From Haloferax larsenii JCM 13917 (GTDB lineage: Archaea > Halobacteriota > Halobacteria > Halobacteriales > Haloferacaceae): a stretch of DNA of 40,532 bases. Of the stretch, positions 31,896-39,820 are shown one piece after another. A model generated the notes under the pieces. The model saw only the letters and a program-made list of their open reading frames with translations, did not search any database and had not been told where the DNA came from. The stretch covers positions 65,305 through 105,836 of the forward strand of contig NZ_AOLI01000004.1 of NCBI RefSeq assembly GCF_000336955.1, given 5' to 3'. The position numbers and the translations under genes are program-made. Numbering within the stretch: position 1 is the first letter of the stretch; every line of letters starts with the position of its first letter.

Positions 31896-32077
31896 GCCGA
31901 TATTCGATTCCCGTGAAAGAGGGAACCCGTGACCGCCTTCGGGCGTACAGCAATCGGAACCTCCTCGACCGACAGTCCTACGACCAGGCAGTGAACGAAC
32001 TCCTCGATCAAGTGGAGTTCGCCTCTGCCGAAGAACTCAACGCGCAGTACGGGTCCATTGAACGAGGTCGCGTCTAG
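31892..32077 (+). CDS. Small DUF7557/RHH-like protein, possible regulator
   Basis: A 61-residue protein reading MSRYSIPVKEGTRDRLRAYS, then DRQSYDQAVNELLDQVEFAS. The pattern of a short N-terminal strand, then 'T-RDRL' and 'SYDQAVNELLD', matches the ribbon-helix-helix or DUF7557-like small proteins common in haloarchaea, often antitoxin or copy-control types. A GAGGGG precedes the ATG by 9 bp. It is the only plus-strand gene among the minus-strand transfer genes and lies between two of the TGCG arrays, so it is a candidate binder of them. That link is inference. Confidence 0.65.
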   Translation: MSRYSIPVKEGTRDRLRAYSNRNLLDRQSYDQAVNELLDQVEFASAEELNAQYGSIERGRV

Positions 32078-32164
32078 CTCCCATTCCGTCATCAATAGAA
32101 TTGGAGACAGCCACCGTTGGCCGAAACGCGACTTGCCTTTCAGTTTTTGGGGTTTCTCGGATAC

Positions 32165-32665
32165 TCAGAGCCCATAGATACCCGCGATGGCGGAGAACAG
32201 GATGCCACCCATCGAGACACCAATCATCACGAGCCCCCAAGTGACTCCGCGATAGCCGCGAGTTGAGGTTCGACCGTATCGTGAGCCTCCCGCCCACAGC
32301 GCAGCCCCTAGCGAAAAACAAGCCAGGCCCAGATAGGAGAGCATTCCAGACGCTGCTTGCGCTATGGGGAGAAGTCCCGAAGTGCCGCTCGCTCCGTATG
32401 GCCAGCCCGATGGGAGAAATCCCGTCCCGCCCATGATGAATGCGATGAGGTCGTAGAACGCATGCATACCAAGGATAGCAACGAGAGCGGCAGCAGCTCC
32501 AACCATCATCCCTCGGTAGCGAATCGACCGTCTCGAGTTCGCCTTTGTTGTGAAGAAGCCGATGATGCCGATAACGAGGAAGATCAGCGCGAGATATCTG
32601 GCCGTCACCTCTGCGACGGTGAACAGTCGAAACGCAGGATCGACGAGATCGGAAACAGACGGCAT
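32165..32665 (-). CDS. Four-helix membrane protein, duplicated pilin-like hairpins
   Basis: A 166-residue protein with four predicted transmembrane segments (about 24-42, 51-75, 107-126 and 138-160). The first pair, around FLVIGIIGFFTTKANSRRSI, and the second pair are each joined by a basic loop (KANSRRS and SRYGRTSTRG). This repeats the helix-basic loop-helix layout of the VirB2-like protein twice. No enzyme motif is seen. It is likely an inner-membrane part of the transfer machine or a tandem pilin, encoded with its own TGCG-N5-CGCA site upstream. Confidence 0.7.
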   Translation of the reverse strand: MPSVSDLVDPAFRLFTVAEVTARYLALIFLVIGIIGFFTTKANSRRSIRYRGMMVGAAAALVAILGMHAFYDLIAFIMGGTGFLPSGWPYGASGTSGLLPIAQAASGMLSYLGLACFSLGAALWAGGSRYGRTSTRGYRGVTWGLVMIGVSMGGILFSAIAGIYGL

Positions 32666-32713
32666 AGTTCGTACCTCACAGGGGTTGAGAAAGAAGAAAT
32701 AGACTTAGAAGGT

Positions 32714-32743
32714 GCGGAGCACGCACAGTTGCGGCCCCACGGC
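32714..32743 (-). promoter_or_regulatory. TGCG-N5-CGCA site upstream of the four-helix protein gene
   Basis: A perfect site TGCGGAGCACGCA (32714-32726) has its proximal edge 49 bp before the ATG. A degenerate second site (TGCG then ACGG) follows 17 bp further at 32731, in the register seen at the other two arrays. A TATA-like coding CTATTTC lies between site and start. Confidence 0.55.
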
Positions 32744-32748
32744 AGTGG

Positions 32749-33234
32749 CTACTCACCGTCACCTGTTACCTCGATCGAGACATCAATATCGTCGAGAGTG
32801 AGCTCGGGATCATCGTTTGCGAAGAGAATACTGGCTTCTAAGACACTCTCCAGAGTATCCACGCTAGTTGCATTGATCAAAAACCGAAATGGGCAGGTTA
32901 ATCGAACCAGCTTTTCCAGCTCACCAACGTCGTCAGTCGTGATCTCCTCGTCTTGAAGGTCTCCATAGAGAGCTTCGTGGTTGTCGAATTCCGCCCACCG
33001 ATCCAGTAGACAGAAATCCGCCAAGGCATGGCGTACAGTTTCGTGTAGTCGAGTACGATAGCCCTCGGGCAATGTCTCGTTCCCGTCGATCGCCTCCTGG
33101 ATATGCCCTCGATCGACGAGGGAGAGAAATCCATCTGACCAGTCTTTCCGCGTTGGGTTGAGTTCTGACCCACACTCCGGGCAGTAGTTTGCTGTGGGCT
33201 TTACGGAATTATTGCAGCTGTCACAGATGACCAT
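32749..33234 (-). CDS. Zinc-ribbon protein of unknown function
   Basis: A 161-residue protein starting at the ATG at 33234, chosen over 33282 because the zinc ribbon begins at once: CDSC (4-7) and CPEC (19-22). The rest is acidic, with helices (LVDRGHIQEAI, LHETVRHALADFCLLDRWAEF) and a beta-rich end, and no named family is apparent. Zinc ribbons of this type commonly serve as protein- or nucleic-acid contacts. It is transcribed away from the DUF457 gene and could be cargo. Codon use is more AT-rich than the transfer genes. Confidence 0.65.
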   Translation of the reverse strand: MVICDSCNNSVKPTANYCPECGSELNPTRKDWSDGFLSLVDRGHIQEAIDGNETLPEGYRTRLHETVRHALADFCLLDRWAEFDNHEALYGDLQDEEITTDDVGELEKLVRLTCPFRFLINATSVDTLESVLEASILFANDDPELTLDDIDVSIEVTGDGE

Positions 33235-33371
33235 ACTCCTAGCTTTGCTACGGGCACTATTCAACTCCCTCCGGAGCGTCATAGGTCACTGCGATATTTT
33301 TGCGGTATTTGTGGGTTTCAGGCAATTTCACGCCAGAATTGATTAGAGATACCTCAACCTACACGGTTCTA

Positions 33372-33398
33372 TCAGCCACAGCTGGATCTGGTGGCTGA
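33372..33398. promoter_or_regulatory. 8-bp dyad before the DUF457 gene
   Basis: A perfect inverted repeat TCAGCCAC-N11-GTGGCTGA ending 12 bp before the ATG at 33410. It is a plausible operator or 5' hairpin; no ligand is known. Confidence 0.4.
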
Positions 33399-33409
33399 GT
33401 CGATAACCC

Positions 33410-33901
33410 ATGTACAAGGACGGACACCGAGGCGTTGCATTACTGCTGATGGTTCCGCTAACAGGTCTGTTCGGGATTGTCGGATTCGGGATGACGATCC
33501 TGGCTGTGGCGGTCTGTCGGCTTCCCGATCTCGACCACGATTATAGTTGGCTCCCACACAGAGGACTCACGCACACGATTTGGTTCGCAGTGGGTGCTGG
33601 AGCAGTAACGACAGCTGGACTCTATATCGGTCTCATCGGACTCCCTATTGAAATTCCAGCTTGGCCGCTCGCTCTACTCGCAGGAACGACCGTCTTCCTG
33701 GGTATCGTCTCGCACCTGATCGCAGATGCCCTTACAGTCGGTCGGGGAGATCACGCAATTCGCCCGTTCGAACCGCTGTCCCCCGAACAGCTCAGATTCG
33801 GTCTCGTTCGTTCGAACTCCCGTATCTGGAATGTGGCGTTACTAGTCGGAGGAATCGGAGCACAGTTACTCGCACTGGGGATGTTTTACCGACCCTTCTG
33901 A
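33410..33901 (+). CDS. DUF457/YdjM-like membrane metal-dependent hydrolase
   Basis: A 163-residue membrane protein with a hydrophobic N-terminal pair, then the family signature around CRLPDLDHDY and HRGLTHTIWF, followed by two more helices and a SHLIADALT segment. The conserved Asp-Leu-Asp-His, His-Arg-Gly-Leu-Thr-His and Ser-His-x-x-x-Asp match DUF457 proteins (YdjM-like, LexA-regulated inner-membrane proteins in bacteria), thought to be metal-dependent hydrolases. It lies between a divergent zinc-ribbon gene and a convergent propeller gene. Such genes are common cargo or chromosomal genes; no link to transfer is seen. Confidence 0.85.
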   Translation: MYKDGHRGVALLLMVPLTGLFGIVGFGMTILAVAVCRLPDLDHDYSWLPHRGLTHTIWFAVGAGAVTTAGLYIGLIGLPIEIPAWPLALLAGTTVFLGIVSHLIADALTVGRGDHAIRPFEPLSPEQLRFGLVRSNSRIWNVALLVGGIGAQLLALGMFYRPF

Positions 33902-33935
33902 CGAAGGTGATTCTCGCGATTCTATTGAATGGATC

Positions 33936-35030
33936 TTAGGAGAGGTTCTCGATTTTCTCCTTGTCGGCGTCGGTGAGCAACTGAACGTCGTGTTCCTCCT
34001 CAAGCTCAGAGATACTCTGTAAAAGCTGGAGCGCTGTCTCTTCATCTCCTTCTTTCAGATGGTACTTCGCCTGTTTGCGCTCCACTTTGGCGACCCCTTT
34101 CTTACCGTCGTACCAGGGTACGATTTCGTAGTAGTACTGTTTCGCCTGGTTGAGGTGCGCCCACCATGCGTCTGTGTCTCCCTCCTCTTTGTGGATTTCC
34201 TTAGATAGCTTCCAGTGAGCGTCTGCTAATTGATTTGCGATCGATTTCTTCCTGTTCTCGTCGTCGGTGAGTTCGTACGCCTCTTCGAGAAGTTCAATAG
34301 ACTCCTGGAAATCAGCCCGCTCGCTGCTATCCAGAAGGTCGTCGATACGATCTTGATTCTCGAGTTTCTGGCTCTTCCAAACGGTATTACCGTCGAGGTC
34401 GATTGCCTGATACCGCTCGTCACCATCGAAAAGGTACAGAACGATTTCCCCATCAATTTCTCCGAATTCTTGTGGTGGGCCGTTGAGATTCGGCGTCTCG
34501 AACTCCGTGATGAGTTCCTCAGACTCGATATCGAAGATGTATACCGAACGGTCGGGATTATGGGTTGCTGTGGAAGCGTACCGACCGTCCTCGGTAATCG
34601 AACACTCCCAGATGTTCGCATCGAACTCGTGCTCGATGATTTGCTGGCCGTCAGGAGCGACAACGTTGAGTGTCCCAGCGAGATCTTGATTATCAGCTTC
34701 GCCGATGTCGGTAACAACGACGTGCCCGGTGTTTGCGACAGCAACGTTTTCTGCACGAGTTACGGCGAAGGCGTGTTGAACCTCCCCGTCCCCTCTGACT
34801 AAGACGATTGGAGCACCATCGTTCATTCCAGTTCGTCCGTACAAGCACCGCCACTCCCCATTTGGCGATGGCACCGACGAGAAGGTGACTCGCTCGCCAC
34901 GAAACTCTCCCTGGATGAACTCCTTGTCTAATGGGCTGTCAATCACGATATCTGGTTCCGGCCCAGAGACGTCCTTCGATTCCGAATTGGTGTCGTTCCC
35001 CGAACCGAATAACCGGCTAAGCAATCCCAT
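33936..35030 (-). CDS. Beta-propeller and TPR-like helical repeat protein
   Basis: A 364-residue protein started at the ATG at 35030, with a TATA box about 28 bp upstream (coding CTTTATC, 35055-35061). After an N-terminal helix (GLLSRLFGSG) and an acidic linker, residues about 40-225 contain repeated blades with ECSITEDGRYASTATHNPDRSVYIFD, like a small WD40/PQQ-type propeller. The C-terminal part (about 230-364) is helical in TPR-like pairs (ESIELLEEAYELTDDENRK, QAKYYYEI, EETALQLLQSI). No enzyme motif is visible. It may be a scaffold or sensor. It is divergent from the DUF4209-like gene, and the two could form a defence cargo pair, which is speculative. Confidence 0.7.
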   Translation of the reverse strand: MGLLSRLFGSGNDTNSESKDVSGPEPDIVIDSPLDKEFIQGEFRGERVTFSSVPSPNGEWRCLYGRTGMNDGAPIVLVRGDGEVQHAFAVTRAENVAVANTGHVVVTDIGEADNQDLAGTLNVVAPDGQQIIEHEFDANIWECSITEDGRYASTATHNPDRSVYIFDIESEELITEFETPNLNGPPQEFGEIDGEIVLYLFDGDERYQAIDLDGNTVWKSQKLENQDRIDDLLDSSERADFQESIELLEEAYELTDDENRKKSIANQLADAHWKLSKEIHKEEGDTDAWWAHLNQAKQYYYEIVPWYDGKKGVAKVERKQAKYHLKEGDEETALQLLQSISELEEEHDVQLLTDADKEKIENLS

Positions 35031-35193
35031 AACACTAGTCACTGACGAATATGTGATAAAGGCACACAATGGTTCTGACAACAACAAACGCCCCCTGCTT
35101 TTCGATTAAGACAGCACGATTAAGCGTCTCTATGGTGCGGAGGAGAGCGTGTTTCCGAAAAATAATGAAAGGGAGGTTGTATTGGTGAAGTAA

Positions 35194-36831
35194 ATGGACC
35201 CCATTGAAGAGGCCCTCGATAATGCCAATACATCCGCTAGCGATGATTTCGGTTTCCGGTCAGCCTTGCATACATTAAAGCGACAAATCGATGGGGAAGT
35301 CCGGAACGAACTTCTCTACAATATTGCTCTTCTCGAATCCACCGACGCCGAACATCCGCTACTGGAAGCACTTCGAGGCTACCAACGTTGGGAGAACGAG
35401 CAAGACTACGAGAACGGAGCAGAGCACGCCCTGAAGAAATACGAAGAGGGAATCGACCAAGCCCTTGATGACTGCTGGTTTCACGTAGCGAGCTGGTCCC
35501 TCGCCGCGTACATCGATCTCGCTGACTCATTGAGCCACGAAGACCGGTTACAGCAGGCCGTCGACGACGCTATCGAATTGCTCGAAGAGCAGTATTCAGA
35601 GTTCGATACAGACGAGGGGAGTGCGGGACGCATCTTGGATGCGATCTCGGAAGCGGACCTTCGATCGATTGATTCAGCAACACTTGATCGACTTGTCGAG
35701 TTCTCTTGGACTCGTGCGGAGTACACCAACAAGCAACACAACTACCATGCGCAGCGGAATTACCTCCATCGTATCCGTCAAATCCAGGAACAGAGGGACG
35801 GATCAATCGAAGATGTCCAAGAGGGACTGATTGAGTCCTATGAGAACGAGATTGAGTTCCAGAAGACGCGAGGTCACTTAGTGACTGCAACGACGATAGA
35901 GGAAGCACTGAAAGAGTGTGAGTCGTTTGCCGATGAGGAGACGCTCAATCGATGGCGGCTTGTAAAACGCAGGGAGAACCGAAAGGGAATCGAGCAGGAG
36001 ATGAAGCCTGTTGGTGGTGAAGTACCTGATGAAGTTGCCGAGAATTTTACTTCTATTGCGGACACTCTAGTTGAAAATTTCGAGAAGGCTGCCAGCGAGT
36101 TCTCGCCAGAAAAGGCGTTCTTGGGTCTCGTGAAGGTCCCTGTCTTTCTTCCACATCTTGATGACGAACCCTCCGACTCTGGGGTGCAGTCCGGAGAGGA
36201 GGAAGAAGGGGAGAATTGGTTTCCGACAGCTTCGCTCACCGATATCTTCCCACGACGGCATATGACTCATGAGGGAGACTCAGTCTCCAGCGAAACATCA
36301 GATATCGATGTTCCCGATGGGTATTCCGCTGAGGCACGATTATCGGTCGGGTTGACTGCCCGGGTATTGTATAAACTCATCAGTCAAGGGTTGATCAAGG
36401 AGCATCACTTCTTCACGTTGCTTGAGTCGATTGACGGGGCGACTGTCGATGACAAAGCCTTCCTGACGGACTTCATCATCGCGTTCTTCGAGGACCGACA
36501 TGCAGAGGCGGTCCATCTCGGGATGCCCCGTCTCGAGGGAGTAATAAAACACCAGTTGGAGGCCTCGGGCACTGCGATTACTGCGTCCATTCGCGGCGAG
36601 GATCTTCCGAAGACGTTTGGTGGGTTGATGAATCGGTTGGACGGGTTGCTGAACGAGGACTATGTGACGTTTCTACGGTTCAGATACCACGACGCTACTG
36701 GGGAGGCGCTGCGGAATCGTACTGCGCACGGTGAACTCCGGTATAAGGAGGCTCACTACGATTTCTCGGCGTCACTGCTTGTGGAGATCTTCCGGAGTGC
36801 GGTGTATATTAGTGAATTAGATCAAGAGTAG
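35194..36831 (+). CDS. DUF4209-like protein with C-terminal HEPN-type motif
   Basis: A 545-residue acidic, mostly helical protein. The N-terminal 300 residues look like helical repeats. The C-terminal part (about 390-535) carries LFRFRYHDATGEALRNRTAH-like text, in which Arg507 and His512 form the Arg-X4-His pattern, within a layout matching DUF4209 (a C-terminal domain with 'lRn.iaHG'). HEPN-fold domains of this kind are frequently RNA-cutting or regulatory parts of defence genes. It has a TATA-like AAAAATAAT about 33 bp before the ATG and a GGAGG within the leader. It is flanked by the propeller/TPR gene on the other strand. Confidence 0.75.
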   Translation: MDPIEEALDNANTSASDDFGFRSALHTLKRQIDGEVRNELLYNIALLESTDAEHPLLEALRGYQRWENEQDYENGAEHALKKYEEGIDQALDDCWFHVASWSLAAYIDLADSLSHEDRLQQAVDDAIELLEEQYSEFDTDEGSAGRILDAISEADLRSIDSATLDRLVEFSWTRAEYTNKQHNYHAQRNYLHRIRQIQEQRDGSIEDVQEGLIESYENEIEFQKTRGHLVTATTIEEALKECESFADEETLNRWRLVKRRENRKGIEQEMKPVGGEVPDEVAENFTSIADTLVENFEKAASEFSPEKAFLGLVKVPVFLPHLDDEPSDSGVQSGEEEEGENWFPTASLTDIFPRRHMTHEGDSVSSETSDIDVPDGYSAEARLSVGLTARVLYKLISQGLIKEHHFFTLLESIDGATVDDKAFLTDFIIAFFEDRHAEAVHLGMPRLEGVIKHQLEASGTAITASIRGEDLPKTFGGLMNRLDGLLNEDYVTFLRFRYHDATGEALRNRTAHGELRYKEAHYDFSASLLVEIFRSAVYISELDQE

Positions 36832-36957
36832 TTGGTGTAGGGGAATACGGCTCTGTGAACCCTCCAACCTGGACAGAAGTCGCGTTCTGAATAGTGGAGA
36901 CGGGCGAGAGTATGTGTCAGTGGTGATTCTTGAAACCCTTATTCATCAGCATTACTA

Positions 36958-39297
36958 TCACGCGGGCTTCTCGCGCATGAATCGCATCCAGAACAGCGCG
37001 AAGATTCCGAGCACGAGCCATTCGATGAAGATGATTGTATTCGAGATTGCGGCGTTGAGGTAGCCGAAGAGGTCGGTAGCTCCCGAAAGGAACGAGGTGG
37101 GCGAGACGCCATAGGAGTGGGTCTCCAGGTAGTACTGGGACCGAGAATCGCGCCAGTTGTCGCCGGCAAAGTGGGCACGGACGAGCGTCCCCGAGAGAGG
37201 AACTGTCGCTCGACCGTTCGCATCTGTCGTCACGTTTTGTACGCTGGCCCCATCGAGACTGACCAGTCGATTCGGGATCGGATTTCCGGCAGAATCAGAG
37301 AGGAACACCTCGGCTGTCCCAGCGCTGTGGTTCATCGTCACCGTGAGTCGTGACTCCTGATACCGGACGACGCTCACAGAGGTATCGACCGGAAGCCCCC
37401 AGACATCGCCTGCCTGCGCACTCACGGTCTCGCCCATCGTTCGATCCAGACTTTTCAGGATGCCCGCGTACTGGTCGTAGAGGTAGGTCGGCTTCGTGTT
37501 CTCCGGGGCGACGATGGTACTCGGCAGCGACGCCGCTGGAACTGATCGGTTCTGAGCGACGTACGTCGTCTCCCACCAGATACGCTGGTCTGCGGTTTGT
37601 TCCGCGAGGACACTTACGTTCCCGGGACTCATCCGATATCGGAGCATCGCTGGATAGGCCCCGTTGTACGAATGGGACGCTTCAACTTGGGTTGTCCCGC
37701 TCTGGGTTCGCTCTTCGACGTGCGTATTCCGAGAGACAGAGTAGAATCGCCACGGCGCCGTGACGTACATCGTCTTTTCGCCGATCTGGATTTCCACGTC
37801 TTCCCATGCAGCTGCGCCAGCTGCGAGTCCCTGCTCGCCGCTCCAATTGACGGCGACGATGTCTCGACCCGGTCGGTCGTACACCTGAACGTCGATGGAG
37901 AGGTCGTCGCTGTTGACCGTCTCGATGGGAACCGAGTACTGGAGTTCGACCGTCCGGTTGACCGTTCGTCGGTTGTTCCACTCGGAACACTGTGCGCTAG
38001 AGACGCCGTAGTGAGTCTCCATCTCGACCTCTATTCGAAGTGTCGCAGTGAGGTCGTAGTTCCCCGGTGGGAGCCGACGAGGTCGAGACGTCGTGTAGTT
38101 CATCGTCGTCCACATCCCCGGTCGCGTTCGGTCGAGGCTGATGTTCCCCGCTGTGACGTTCACGATCGACGCGTTCGAATCGATGAGCCGGTAGTTGGCC
38201 CAGCGCGTCAGGGGATAGGTGTGATTGTGGGTGACCGTCGTGTTGCCCTGCTTGTGGTGGTGGGTGATCGTGCAGGTTCCGCTCTCGCTGTAATCGGCTG
38301 GCTCTTCGATGCGGTAATCCCACGGGACGTAGGTGGTGAGCTGCCAACTCGGGGTGACGTACCGGCCGTCGTGCCAGACACCAGGGATAACGTCGATGTT
38401 CCCGACGTACGCATCGCGGACGAGCGCATGAGAGCCGGGCTGCCACTGGAGGTTGACGTTGGCGCCGTCGGTGGTCGGGAATACCTCGATTCCGTTCTCT
38501 GTGGGTACGACGGACGTGCTTCGCGCTGCGGACTCACTGGGAGCCATCTCGGAGTGTTGAAGGAGCGCTTCGATGATCTGGATCTTCCGCTCGATAACGG
38601 TGCTGTAGTACGAAGAGAGGACGAGCGCCTCGTCTGGATTCGTGACGGTGAGGTTCCCGTCGACGCGCTCGACGTCTGCGTTGTACACCGGATTCCACCA
38701 GCCGTTCGGGTGCCTGACTTCGACGGTGTACTGGCCGTTGTTGCTCGTGGCTCGACTCGGGTCGCCGGTATAGATCGGGAGAATTCGGAACTCGCCGTCC
38801 CACCAGTCTCGGAGGGTTGTCCACTGGTCACGGTACGGGACCTGGACGAATCCGTGGAGCCCGGATTGGTACATATCAGACTCGTTCGCGATGAGCAGTG
38901 CGTCGCGTGATTGGATGTTCGAGTCCCAGAGCTGGACCGGCTGGGTAACGACGGTCCGGTTCACTTCGGTGATTGTTCCGTTCTCGCCGTACTCGTAGAC
39001 CTGCACGACACTGGACCCCCGCCCTGGGTCGGGATCGTTACTCGCCAGCACCCGAAAGGTGTCGTCGTAATCTTTCTCGACGCCGGGTTCTGGACTGGGG
39101 ATTAGCAGATCGCCTGCCGCTGCGCCGATGACTGCGCTGGAGACGAGCAGGAAGACGACGCCGGCGACGACGAGCCGTGTCTTCACGGGGTTTCCAGGAA
39201 GACTAAGCGGAGGTCGACGCAGTCGTTTCGTGGATCCGGCAACTCGACGAAGTTTCGAGGGGGACGAGCGACCCTCGCGAGACTTATCCGAGGACAT
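36958..39297 (-). CDS. Large secreted or surface membrane-anchored protein of the transfer region
   Basis: A 779-residue protein started at the ATG at 39297, which overlaps the pilin-like gene's stop by 14 bp. The N-terminus has basic residues followed by one hydrophobic segment (about 40-60, LVVAGVVFLLVSSAVIGAAA), then a long extracellular region rich in Asn, Thr, Ser, Tyr and Trp, including likely N-glycosylation sequons. Near residues 690-740 a domain with SAGNPIPNRLVSLDGASVQ and TDANGRATVPLSG resembles an Ig-like (Big-1) repeat. The C-terminus has one transmembrane helix and a basic tail (FFWMRFMREKPA-like). It probably forms an exposed part of the transfer machine or a mating contact; no known family name fits. 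Confidence 0.75.
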   Translation of the reverse strand: MSSDKSREGRSSPSKLRRVAGSTKRLRRPPLSLPGNPVKTRLVVAGVVFLLVSSAVIGAAAGDLLIPSPEPGVEKDYDDTFRVLASNDPDPGRGSSVVQVYEYGENGTITEVNRTVVTQPVQLWDSNIQSRDALLIANESDMYQSGLHGFVQVPYRDQWTTLRDWWDGEFRILPIYTGDPSRATSNNGQYTVEVRHPNGWWNPVYNADVERVDGNLTVTNPDEALVLSSYYSTVIERKIQIIEALLQHSEMAPSESAARSTSVVPTENGIEVFPTTDGANVNLQWQPGSHALVRDAYVGNIDVIPGVWHDGRYVTPSWQLTTYVPWDYRIEEPADYSESGTCTITHHHKQGNTTVTHNHTYPLTRWANYRLIDSNASIVNVTAGNISLDRTRPGMWTTMNYTTSRPRRLPPGNYDLTATLRIEVEMETHYGVSSAQCSEWNNRRTVNRTVELQYSVPIETVNSDDLSIDVQVYDRPGRDIVAVNWSGEQGLAAGAAAWEDVEIQIGEKTMYVTAPWRFYSVSRNTHVEERTQSGTTQVEASHSYNGAYPAMLRYRMSPGNVSVLAEQTADQRIWWETTYVAQNRSVPAASLPSTIVAPENTKPTYLYDQYAGILKSLDRTMGETVSAQAGDVWGLPVDTSVSVVRYQESRLTVTMNHSAGTAEVFLSDSAGNPIPNRLVSLDGASVQNVTTDANGRATVPLSGTLVRAHFAGDNWRDSRSQYYLETHSYGVSPTSFLSGATDLFGYLNAAISNTIIFIEWLVLGIFALFWMRFMREKPA

Positions 39298-39718
39298 ACT
39301 GCAGGAGGTCCACGAACGTTCCGAAAGCGGTCCCGACGACGAACAACCCACCGCCTGACATCGCGAGCCGTCGGCCCCAGGCACGGCGATAGAGGCTGTG
39401 GCTCCCGAGCCAAGCCATCACGCCCAGGACTAACAGGACAAGTCCGGCGTAGACGAACACTGTTGCCGTCCACGGCGGGAAGTCGAGCATTGAACTGAAG
39501 TCCACGGCTGCGAGTATTGTCTCTGGACGCAACTGCTGGAATACGAAGAGAGACAGCCATCCGAGGTCGGTGAACGAACCCAAGACATCACCAACGATGT
39601 AGAATCGTTCGATTGGGATTGTCAGTGGTCCCGTAACGGGGAGCAACAGGTCAGGCAGGCGCTCAAGGAAGCCACCAGCGAACGGCAGCGGGAGGTGGAA
39701 CTGGTGAGGTGTCAGCAT
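39284..39718 (-). CDS. Pilin-like membrane protein upstream of the surface protein
   Basis: A 144-residue protein. The first part (1-90) is amphipathic, with hydrophobic stretches around RFYIVGDVLGSFTDLGWLSL. The C-terminal part has two transmembrane helices (about 82-100 and 115-140) joined by a basic loop SHSLYRRAWGRR, the same helix-basic loop-helix layout as the VirB2-like and four-helix proteins. Translation is coupled to the 779-residue surface protein by a 14-bp overlap. A TGCG-N5-CGCA array precedes it, so it belongs to the same putative regulon. Confidence 0.75.
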   Translation of the reverse strand: MLTPHQFHLPLPFAGGFLERLPDLLLPVTGPLTIPIERFYIVGDVLGSFTDLGWLSLFVFQQLRPETILAAVDFSSMLDFPPWTATVFVYAGLVLLVLGVMAWLGSHSLYRRAWGRRLAMSGGGLFVVGTAFGTFVDLLQYVLG

Positions 39719-39766
39719 GGTCGTCGCTATCGACGAGGCTGTACCGCGAGAAAAGTCCTCTAAGAA

Positions 39767-39813
39767 TGCGGAAATCGCAGGCTTGCGCCTGCCGCAACAG
39801 TGCGCTGTACGCA
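39767..39813 (-). promoter_or_regulatory. 17-bp-spaced TGCG-N5-CGCA array upstream of the surface-protein operon
   Basis: Three perfect sites start at 39767 (TGCGGAAATCGCA), 39784 (TGCGCCTGCCGCA) and 39801 (TGCGCTGTACGCA), each exactly 17 bp from the next. The proximal edge is 49 bp before the ATG at 39718. A TATA-like coding CTTTTC lies near 39750-39755. The array ends 8 bp before the stop codon of the partial gene at the right. Confidence 0.7.
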
Positions 39814-39820
39814 GGAATGA

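Noticed and set aside
37597-38910. Plus-strand open frame of 437 codons opposite the surface protein
   Set aside because: Val/Asp/Arg-repetitive translation without domain features; an antisense shadow of the minus-strand gene.
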